A stretch of 6,281 nucleotides of DNA from positions 1 through 6,281 of the forward strand of contig CAJOQO010000231.1 in the NCBI GenBank assembly GCA_905236545.1. Direction: 5' to 3'. Source of the DNA: an uncultured Lachnospiraceae bacterium. Its GTDB lineage: Bacteria > Bacillota > Clostridia > Lachnospirales > Lachnospiraceae. Numbering within the stretch: position 1 is the first letter of the stretch; the number at the start of each line of letters is the position of its first letter. The notes beneath the pieces are model-generated. The model had not been told where the DNA came from, did not search any database, and was given only the letters and a program-made list of their open reading frames with translations. Positions 1 through 5,196 of this stretch are shown here, piece after piece. Position numbers and translations under genes: made by a program.

Positions 1-88
1 CTGTAACGTATGCCCCGCCTGCGGATGGCTTCCCCACCGCAAACCTGTAGCCCACTCCGGCCTGAATCAGAACCCCTGTGCCTGTCAT
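1..88 (-). CDS. possible partial divergent CDS, unidentified
   Basis: A minus-strand reading frame opens at an ATG (complement of 86-88) and runs without a stop for 29 codons to the left edge. It begins MTGTGVLIQAGVGYRF. Codon choice is plausible (many GGC, GCC, GTG, CTG, TAC), but no Shine-Dalgarno sequence lies before the ATG or before an upstream in-frame TTG at 112. The + strand is also open here in the frame of the next gene, so openness alone proves little. I do not recognise the product. If real, it is transcribed away from the lipoprotein gene at 224. Confidence 0.2.
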   Translation of the reverse strand, partial: MTGTGVLIQAGVGYRFAVGKPSAGGAYVT

Positions 89-151
89 ATAGTGGTCAGG
101 TGTGGCTTGCAACGATCGTTCGGAGAATTTCTACCCAAATCAGGGAAACTG

Positions 152-160
152 TGGTATACT
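152..160 (+). promoter_or_regulatory. candidate extended -10 promoter for the trigger-factor-like lipoprotein gene
   Basis: TGG followed by TATACT (155-160) makes an extended -10 element (TGn plus 5 of 6 matches to TATAAT). No good TTGACA-like box lies 16-18 bases upstream (132-137 reads TACCCA), which fits extended -10 promoters. Transcription would begin near 167, giving a leader of about 57 bases before the ATG at 224. Confidence 0.5.
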
Positions 161-223
161 CATGGAAATTTGCGTTATTGGCATAAGATTCAGTATGGAA
201 ACAGGAAGGAAGGTTTTTACATT

Positions 224-1924
224 ATGAGAAAGAATTATCTCTTGGCTGCACTTCTGGCCGGTTGTGTTGTTGCAGCTGTTGGATGCAGCAGCCAGAACTC
301 ACAGAAGGAGACGGAGGACAAGAAGCCGGCTGAGACAGCTGCTGCGAGAGAAACCGAGGCACCGGCTAAGGCTGAGACAGAAGCGGCAGCAGCCGAGACG
401 GAAGCGGCAGCAGCCGAGACAGAAGCGGCGGCAGTTGAAACGGAAGCGGCGGCAGCCGGGACAGAAGCAGAGCCAGCTGAAACGGAAGCGGAGTCAGGCG
501 TAGAAATCGTGGCTGTAATCCCTGAGACCGAGTCCGAAGACTATGCGGAGACGGAGCCCTACGATTATTATGAAACAGAACCCTACGACTACTATGAGAC
601 GGAATCAGAAACAGAGCCAGTCCCGATGCCGGAATATGATATTTCGGATTATCTCGAGATAAAGGATGAGAAGTACAAGGATATCAAGGTTCAGGTTCCT
701 CCCGCACAGAAGGTGACGGATGAGGAGGTCAAAGCGGAGATTGAGAACGCGTTCCAGTATCTGGAAGACTATGATGACCTGGTTGACAAGAAGACCACGG
801 GTGTTGTAGCGGATGGTGATACGGTCAATATCGATTATGTCGGAACAAAAGACGGAGAAGAATTCGACGGCGGTTCCGCGGAAGGCTACGATCTGGAGAT
901 TGGTTCCGGCTCATTTATTGATGGCTTTGAAGAAGGACTGGTCGGGAAGAAGATCGGCAGCGAGCTTGATCTGAACCTCACCTTCCCGGAGGATTATGGG
1001 GTAGAAGAACTGAATGGCGCTGATGTTGTTTTCCATGTGACGCTCAACTATGTGGCTGAGATGCCCGAGCTGACGGATGACCTTGCATCCAAGCTTTCAG
1101 GCGGTGAGTATTCAACTGTGGATGAGTATGTCGAGTCAGTGCGCGCTGACCTTCAGTCGGGTTACGACGAAGAATATAAGAACAATGCCTATTCCCAGAT
1201 CATGCTTGCCCTGAATGATCTTTATTCACCCGAAGAGTATCCGGAAGAGAACATTGAATACATCATTAAGAAACTCATGGCGCAGTACATTGAGCCTTAT
1301 GCGTCAATGTATGGCATGAGCGTGAAAGATTTTATCGCGACTGCGTACAATGGACTGACAGAAGAAGAGTTCCGTGAGCAGGAGCTCATCCCGGCGGCTC
1401 AGACGAATCTGAACCAGGAGATGATCCTCGGGGCGATCGCCGAAAAGGCAGGCATCACCATGACAGATGAGGAGCTGGAGGAGCTTCTTCAGGGATATGC
1501 GGATGAATATGGGATTACTGTTGAAGAGCTGACGAAGGGAACTGACATGGAGACGATCCGTTCGAGCGAGCTTCAGCAGAAGGTTATGGAGTGGCTCTTC
1601 GAGAATGTGACGGTCGAAGAAGTTGAAGAGACCGAATCTGCCGGTTTGTTTGGAAATGAAACGGAAGCGGAGACTGAAGTTTTTGCAGCGTCTGGAAATG
1701 AGACCGAAGCGGAGACGGAAGCTTTTGCAGCGTCCGGAAAAGAGACCGAAGCAGAAACGGCGGCTGAAACAGAAGAAACAGCATCTGAAAAAGAAACCGC
1801 AAAAGAATCTGTGAAGGAAACAAAAAAGGAATCCGGGAAAGAGGCGAAGAAGGCATCTGAGACAGAAGCCGGAAAAGCCTCCGGGAAAGCTGACGGGACG
1901 AAGGAGAAAGAAACAAAGAAATAA
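224..1924 (+). CDS. trigger-factor-like FKBP-type peptidyl-prolyl isomerase lipoprotein
   Basis: This 566-residue exported protein probably helps fold proteins on the outer face of the membrane. The ATG at 224 is chosen because AGGAAGG (203-209, purine-rich run to 213) precedes it and a signal peptide follows at once (MRKNYLLAALLAG). The lipidated cysteine is probably Cys21 (AVGC); Cys14 (LAGC) is the alternative. The same frame is open upstream to the window edge, but that part does not look like a signal sequence. Residues 22-141 are acidic ETE-rich repeats. Residues 142-158 match the trigger-factor linker (DYLEIKDEKYKDIKVQV). Residues 195-278 are an FKBP domain (GDTVNIDYVG at 198-207, then EFDGGSAEGY and IGSGSFIDGFEEGLVG). 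Residues 283-465 resemble the trigger-factor C-terminal chaperone domain. The tail, 466-566, is Glu/Thr/Ala-rich and ends Lys/Glu-rich. The ribosome-binding domain of cytosolic trigger factor is absent. The family assignment is firm; role and clients are inferred. Confidence 0.93.
   Translation: MRKNYLLAALLAGCVVAAVGCSSQNSQKETEDKKPAETAAARETEAPAKAETEAAAAETEAAAAETEAAAVETEAAAAGTEAEPAETEAESGVEIVAVIPETESEDYAETEPYDYYETEPYDYYETESETEPVPMPEYDISDYLEIKDEKYKDIKVQVPPAQKVTDEEVKAEIENAFQYLEDYDDLVDKKTTGVVADGDTVNIDYVGTKDGEEFDGGSAEGYDLEIGSGSFIDGFEEGLVGKKIGSELDLNLTFPEDYGVEELNGADVVFHVTLNYVAEMPELTDDLASKLSGGEYSTVDEYVESVRADLQSGYDEEYKNNAYSQIMLALNDLYSPEEYPEENIEYIIKKLMAQYIEPYASMYGMSVKDFIATAYNGLTEEEFREQELIPAAQTNLNQEMILGAIAEKAGITMTDEELEELLQGYADEYGITVEELTKGTDMETIRSSELQQKVMEWLFENVTVEEVEETESAGLFGNETEAETEVFAASGNETEAETEAFAASGKETEAETAAETEETASEKETAKESVKETKKESGKEAKKASETEAGKASGKADGTKEKETKK
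374..499 (+). repeat. in-frame tandem repeat, 21-base unit (ETEAAAA-like), six copies
   Basis: Six consecutive 21-base units start at 374, 395, 416, 437, 458 and 479. The first two differ by one base and later ones diverge more, mainly at their 3' ends. Each encodes ETEAAAA or a variant (ETEAAAV, GTEAEPA, ETEAESG). All are in frame with the lipoprotein and form its acidic linker, so copy number can change without a frameshift. Confidence 0.9.
548..595 (+). repeat. in-frame tandem repeat, 24-base unit (ETEPYDYY), two copies
   Basis: Units 548-571 and 572-595 both encode ETEPYDYY with several synonymous differences, so selection appears to act on the peptide. A further ETE follows at 596. The tyrosine-rich unit sits between the alanine-rich linker and the trigger-factor-like region. 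Confidence 0.88.
1652..1777 (+). repeat. in-frame tandem repeat, 42-base unit, two good copies plus one degenerate
   Basis: Units 1652-1693 and 1694-1735 encode GNETEAETEVFAAS and GNETEAETEAFAAS (residues 477-490 and 491-504). A third unit at 1736-1777 starts GKETEAET and then diverges. They lie after the chaperone domain and lead into the Lys/Glu-rich C-terminus. Confidence 0.85.
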
Positions 1925-1961
1925 CTCCTGAAACTGTGATTGCGTTGCAGAGGAAAATGTG

Positions 1962-2735
1962 ATGAAAAAGATAGCAGCCATATTCATGACGGCACTCCTG
2001 ACGGGAGCGCTGTCATGCGGCAGCGTCTATGCGTTGGATACGGCAGTGTCCGGGGCGCAGGAGACGGAGGCGGCTGAAACCGAGGCCGGCGGGCCGGCGC
2101 CGATTCCCGAAGACCGTCCCGATTATTCTGCACTGGATTATGTCAGGATCAATGACGATGAGTACAAGAAGATCCGCATTCAGGTCTATCCGCCGGCCGA
2201 TGACTCTGAAGCGGCAAAGGCAGAGTATGAGACTACGGTCGATACTCTGATCATGACGCATCTTTTCTCTCTCTATCCGATCAGGGAGATTCCTGAGGAT
2301 CTGATGAACTATACCGTGGGAAATCTGACACAGACCTACCGCCAGTATGCCCGTATGTATGGGATGGACTTCGCATCCTTTCTTCGTACCTATCTTCAGC
2401 AGGATGAGACAACCTTCGACGCGCAGGTAAAAAAAGCGGCAGACCAGACACTGAAGGAAGAGCTGCTTCTGAAAGCAATCGCCGAGAAGGAAAACATTAC
2501 TGTTTCAGAGGAGGAGTACGCGCAGGGCTGCGAGGACTATGCGGTCAGGTATGGCTATGAATCCGCGGATGCGCTCCGGCAGGCATTTGACGAGTCCACG
2601 ATCAGGATCAGTCTTCTGATGGACAAGGTCTTTGCCTACCTGGAAGGCGTAACACAGATTGACCTGATTATTGAGACTGAAACGGAGACGGAAACCGAAA
2701 CGAAAACGATGACGGAGGCGGAAACCACTGCCTGA
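1962..2735 (+). CDS. exported trigger-factor C-domain-like protein lacking the isomerase domain
   Basis: This 257-residue protein is probably an exported chaperone partner of the lipoprotein encoded just upstream. ATG 1962 is preferred because AGAGG (1949-1953) sits 8 bases before it; the adjacent GTG at 1959 is the alternative. A signal peptide follows (MKKIAAIFMTALLTGALSCG), with likely signal peptidase I cleavage after VYA (about residue 25); a lipidated Cys in ALSC is possible but a poor lipobox. An ETEAAETEA tract comes next. Residues 59-75 (DYVRINDDEYKKIRIQV) match residues 142-158 of the upstream protein. From about residue 95 the two proteins align again: YARMYGM at 129 against YASMYGM at 359, and AIAEK at 172 against AIAEK at 404, with nearly equal spacing. 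About 146 residues carrying the FKBP domain are missing. The end is ETETETETET-rich. Only 37 bases without a terminator separate the genes, so cotranscription is likely. Paralogy is clear; function is inferred. Confidence 0.88.
   Translation: MKKIAAIFMTALLTGALSCGSVYALDTAVSGAQETEAAETEAGGPAPIPEDRPDYSALDYVRINDDEYKKIRIQVYPPADDSEAAKAEYETTVDTLIMTHLFSLYPIREIPEDLMNYTVGNLTQTYRQYARMYGMDFASFLRTYLQQDETTFDAQVKKAADQTLKEELLLKAIAEKENITVSEEEYAQGCEDYAVRYGYESADALRQAFDESTIRISLLMDKVFAYLEGVTQIDLIIETETETETETKTMTEAETTA
2673..2702 (+). repeat. Glu-Thr hexanucleotide repeat, five copies
   Basis: Five Glu-Thr codon pairs (GAR ACN) run in frame near the 3' end of the second exported-protein gene, using mixed synonymous codons. 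It echoes the ETE tracts of the upstream lipoprotein. Confidence 0.8.
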
Positions 2736-2754
2736 TTTTATTCTGCTTCGGGAC

Positions 2755-2783
2755 TTGACCGTTACCTTTTCTGCATGTATGAT
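2755..2783 (+). promoter_or_regulatory. sigma-A-type promoter of the thiamin transport operon
   Basis: TTGACC (2755-2760) and TATGAT (2778-2783) are separated by exactly 17 bases, each matching consensus at 5 of 6 positions. Transcription would begin near 2789-2791, right at the 5' edge of the TPP aptamer. The -35 box starts 20 bases after the stop codon of the preceding gene. Confidence 0.75.
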
Positions 2784-2791
2784 AAATGAGT

Positions 2792-2880
2792 CTGCTAGGG
2801 GAGCGAAAGCTGAGAGTGCAGGAGGATGACGCCTGCTAACCCTCAATACCTGATCTGGTCAGCACCAGCGTAGGGAAGCG
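2792..2880 (+). promoter_or_regulatory. TPP (thiamin pyrophosphate) riboswitch, THI element
   Basis: The conserved THI-box blocks occur in the right order: CTAGGGG (2795-2801), GCTGAGAG (2809-2816), CTGATCTGG (2850-2858), ACCAGCG (2864-2870) and TAGGGAAG (2871-2878). Visible helices are a short stem AGC-GAAA-GCT (2802-2811), an optional stem GCAGG/CCTGC (2818-2822 and 2832-2836), GGGG against the ACCCT region (2838-2843), and CTGG/CCAG around 2855-2868. The closing P1 helix looks short. This RNA class binds TPP and represses downstream thiamin genes. Here a terminator 24 bases further on indicates control by transcription termination. Confidence 0.96.
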
Positions 2881-2903
2881 ATATTTCGATGATGCTTCAT
2901 GAG

Positions 2904-2930
2904 GAGCGCCCTTGCAGGGCGCTCTTTTTT
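2904..2930 (+). terminator. riboswitch-controlled intrinsic terminator
   Basis: A perfect 8-bp stem, GAGCGCCC (2904-2911) with GGGCGCTC (2917-2924), encloses a 5-base loop and is followed at once by six T (2925-2930). It lies between the TPP aptamer and the first gene of the operon, so it is the expected expression platform. A competing fold may use AGGGAAGC at the aptamer's 3' edge (2872-2879) pairing with GCTT (2894-2897) and CCCT (2909-2912); that part is tentative. Confidence 0.92.
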
Positions 2931-2981
2931 CGTTTTGCTCCGGCAGGGAAGAACGACACACAATAAGAAGGAGGTTTTATG

Positions 2982-3278
2982 ATGGAAGCAAGTGTAGCAA
3001 TTCAGTCTTTGCCTCAGGTACCCGATGACGAGGAGCTTTGCAGGATCGTTGATGAAGTGATCGCCTATATTGCGAAGTCCGGGTATCACTACTATGTCGG
3101 GCCTTTTGAGACAACGATCGAAGGCCCTTATGACGCCCTGATGGATATCGTAAAGGAATGCCAGCATATCGCGATCCGCGCGGGGGCGCCATCCGTAGCC
3201 GCGTATGTCAAGATCAGTTATAAACCAGAGGGCGAGGTGCTTTCCATTGAAAAAAAGATTGGGAAATACCACGGATAA
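2982..3278 (+). CDS. thiamine-binding protein, MTH1187/YkoF family
   Basis: This 98-residue cytosolic protein belongs to the small thiamine-binding family (MTH1187/YkoF-like, also called DUF77). Characteristic segments are EASVAIQSLPQ at the N-terminus, VDEVIAYIAKSG in the first helix, the VGPFETTIEGPYD block, and a second helix with LMDIVKEC. Family members form ferredoxin-like folds and bind thiamin or its pyrimidine half. With no signal peptide it should act inside the cell. AAGGAGG (2968-2974) lies 7 bases from the ATG at 2982 and 4 from the adjoining ATG at 2979, so 2982 is preferred, though a 99-residue product from 2979 is possible. It is the first gene after the TPP riboswitch, and its 3' end overlaps the permease start. 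Its role in the operon, such as ligand sensing or delivery after import, is inferred. Confidence 0.9.
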   Translation: MEASVAIQSLPQVPDDEELCRIVDEVIAYIAKSGYHYYVGPFETTIEGPYDALMDIVKECQHIAIRAGAPSVAAYVKISYKPEGEVLSIEKKIGKYHG

Positions 3279-4056
3279 GCTGCCTTCAGTGCTCGTCCTG
3301 CTGCTGATTGTGGCAGTGTGGGAACTGATCTGTGTCAGCGGTATGGTTCCGTCTTATATGCTCCCTTCACCGGTGGATGTGGCAGCGGCGTTTATAAATG
3401 ATTTCCCGACGCTCATGCTTCATGCTGCGACGACGCTTCAGGAGGCAGCCTGGGGTCTTCTGGCCGGTATTCTTCTGGCGTTTGTCATGGCAACAGCCAT
3501 GGACCGGTTCGAAGTGCTGGCCAAAGCCTTCTACCCGCTGATGATTATTACACAGACGATTCCGACGATTGCCATCGCGCCTCTTCTGGTGCTCTGGATG
3601 GGATTCGGGATGATGCCGAAGATAACGCTGGTGGTTATCACGACCTTTTTCCCGATCACGGTGGGACTCCTGGATGGTTTCCGCGGTGTGGACGCGGACG
3701 CGGTCCGCCTGATGCGTTCCATGGGTGCGGGCCGTGCGCAGATCTTCTGGCACGTGAAGCTTCCGGAGGCTATGCCTCAGTTTTTTTCCGGCCTGAAGAT
3801 CTCCGCATCCTACGCAGTCGTAGGGGCGGTAATCTCAGAGTGGCTCGGCGGATTCGAGGGACTTGGCGTATATATGACCCGTGTAAAGAAAGCATATGCA
3901 TTTGACAAAATGTTTGCGGTCATTATCCTGATCGTGGTGATCAGCCTTCTTCTCATGGCCCTGGTGAACGATCTGCGGAATCTGTCGATGCCATGGACAA
4001 GGCTGCAGAAAACAGAGAAGCAGACGGCTGAGAGAAGAAACAAAAATGCCGCGTGA
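3247..4056 (+). CDS. thiX: ABC transporter permease, ThiX-like
   Basis: This 269-residue membrane protein is the channel subunit of an importer of the nitrate/sulfonate/taurine/pyrimidine-precursor type. About six hydrophobic segments appear near residues 15-31, 69-84, 98-115, 126-142, 187-203 and 224-241. The cytoplasmic EAA loop that docks the ATPase is at about 149-178 and includes RSMGAGRAQIFWHVKLPEA. TTG 3247 is chosen as the start because GAGGTG (3234-3239) sits 7 bases upstream and the product begins MKKRLGNTTDK, leading straight into the first membrane segment. An ATG at 3205 has no ribosome binding site and would add residues copied from another frame of the previous gene. The start lies inside that gene, a 32-base overlap that suggests translational coupling. 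The family is firm. The ThiX name rests on the riboswitch and the neighbouring binding protein. Confidence 0.9.
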   Translation: MKKRLGNTTDKLPSVLVLLLIVAVWELICVSGMVPSYMLPSPVDVAAAFINDFPTLMLHAATTLQEAAWGLLAGILLAFVMATAMDRFEVLAKAFYPLMIITQTIPTIAIAPLLVLWMGFGMMPKITLVVITTFFPITVGLLDGFRGVDADAVRLMRSMGAGRAQIFWHVKLPEAMPQFFSGLKISASYAVVGAVISEWLGGFEGLGVYMTRVKKAYAFDKMFAVIILIVVISLLLMALVNDLRNLSMPWTRLQKTEKQTAERRNKNAA

Positions 4057-4102
4057 TGCGGCTTCGGGACAGATACAATCAGAAGCCGCGCGATGCGGCT
4101 CT
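4048..4102 (+). repeat. duplicated GC-rich stem-loop between permease and binding-protein genes
   Basis: Two copies of GCCGCgYgatGCGGCTYtg-like sequence lie near 4048-4065 and 4085-4102; the first spans the permease stop codon. Each could form a small hairpin (GCCGC/GCGGC at 4048-4062; AGCCGC/GCGGCT at 4084-4100). Alternatively GCGGCTTC (4058-4065) pairs perfectly with GAAGCCGC (4082-4089) over a 16-base loop, which excludes the small hairpins. No T tract follows, so this is not an intrinsic terminator. An mRNA-stability or processing role is possible. Confidence 0.7.
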
Positions 4103-4136
4103 GAAGACAATTATATTCAGAAGGAGGAAGTGAAAA

Positions 4137-5150
4137 ATGATGTCTGGACATAAAATGGGCCGTCTGCTGGCAGCAGGTATTCTGACAGCTGGCGCTGCCG
4201 GCGTTCTTTGCGGATGTGCATACGCGGGGGATCTGACAAAGATTACTTTCTGCCTGGATTGGACGCCGAACACGAATCACACGGGTCTTTACGCGGCGCA
4301 GGCACTCGGCTATTACGAGGACGCGGGGCTTGAAGTAGAGATTGTTCAGCCGCCTGAGAATGGAGCGGTTCTGATGTGTGCCGCCGGCCAGGCTGAATTC
4401 GCGGTAGATGCACAGGATACCATGGCAGCGGCGCTTGACCGGGACGAACCGCTGGGGATCACCGCTGTAGCCGGTTTGATTCAGCACAATACATCCGGCA
4501 TTCTTTCCAGGGCGGGAGAGGGGATGGACAGGCCAAAAGGAATGGACGGCAAAACCTATTCCACCTGGGAGTCTCCGATCGAGCTTAAGATGATCGAGTA
4601 TGTGATGGAACAGGATGGGGGAGACTTTTCCACCGTAACGCTGATTCCGAATGACATTACGGATGAACCTGCCGCTCTCGCCGCTCACCAGACGGACTGT
4701 GTCTGGGTCTTCTACGGATGGAGCGGGATCAATGCTGAGGTGGAAGACATAGACTGTGATTACTGGGCGTTTGGAGACATCAGCCCTGCGCTTGATTATT
4801 ATACGCCTGTGATTGTCGCGAATGACAGCTTTCTTGAGGAGTCGCCCGGGATTGCGAAAGCATTTCTCGAGGCAACAGCGAAAGGCTATGCGTATGCCAT
4901 CGAGCATCCTGAGGAAGCTGCCGGTCTTCTGATCGAGGGAGATACGACGGGTTCTCTGGAAGGGTCGGAGGATCTGGTGTATGCCAGCCAGAAATGGCTT
5001 TCGGACCGGTATATGGATGACGCTGAAAGCTGGGGAATCATCGACGAAGACCGCTGGAATGCATTTTATAAATGGCTGGCGGACAATGATCTGACAAAGC
5101 ATGACCTGACCGGGAAAGGCTTCTCCAACGATTACCTGGATCTGAAGTGA
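4137..5150 (+). CDS. thiY: NMT1/THI5-like ABC substrate-binding lipoprotein, ThiY-like
   Basis: This 337-residue protein is the extracellular receptor of the importer, tethered by a lipid. The signal peptide ends in the lipobox LCGC, giving Cys27 as the anchor. The mature start, LTKITFCLDWTPNTNHTGLY, is typical of NMT1/THI5-like binding proteins, followed by AAQALGYYEDAGLEVEIV and FAVDAQDTMAAALDRDEP. The CCCFC motif of true yeast Thi5-type pyrimidine synthases is absent, as expected for a transport receptor. AAGGAGG (4121-4127) lies 9 bases before ATG 4137; ATG 4140 is less well placed. ThiY proteins bind formylaminopyrimidine or related HMP-type precursors. The TPP riboswitch supports such a ligand, but thiamin itself cannot be excluded from sequence. 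Hairpins directly upstream may set its level relative to the permease. Confidence 0.92.
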   Translation: MMSGHKMGRLLAAGILTAGAAGVLCGCAYAGDLTKITFCLDWTPNTNHTGLYAAQALGYYEDAGLEVEIVQPPENGAVLMCAAGQAEFAVDAQDTMAAALDRDEPLGITAVAGLIQHNTSGILSRAGEGMDRPKGMDGKTYSTWESPIELKMIEYVMEQDGGDFSTVTLIPNDITDEPAALAAHQTDCVWVFYGWSGINAEVEDIDCDYWAFGDISPALDYYTPVIVANDSFLEESPGIAKAFLEATAKGYAYAIEHPEEAAGLLIEGDTTGSLEGSEDLVYASQKWLSDRYMDDAESWGIIDEDRWNAFYKWLADNDLTKHDLTGKGFSNDYLDLK

Positions 5151-5196
5151 GTGTTCTGCCGGCGGTAAAAAATGAGCCCGGAAGAGGGGACGGACT

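Noticed and set aside
92..223. 44-residue N-terminal extension of the lipoprotein from an ATG-like start at 92
   Set aside because: It would bury the signal peptide and lipobox and lacks a ribosome binding site. It also lies largely upstream of or across the -10 box at 155-160. The ATG at 224 has a good ribosome binding site.
264..503. 79-residue Arg-rich + strand frame
   Set aside because: Out-of-frame shadow of the ETE repeats; its composition (Arg, Gln, Leu) is just the repeat read in another frame.
1304..1987. 227-residue minus-strand frame rich in Phe, Arg and Leu
   Set aside because: Antisense shadow of the Glu/Lys-rich C-terminal tail of the lipoprotein; no ribosome binding site or recognisable domain.
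4137..5150. A Thi5-type HMP-P synthase instead of a transport receptor
   Set aside because: The protein has a lipoprotein signal peptide, lacks the CCCFC motif and sits between permease and ATPase genes.
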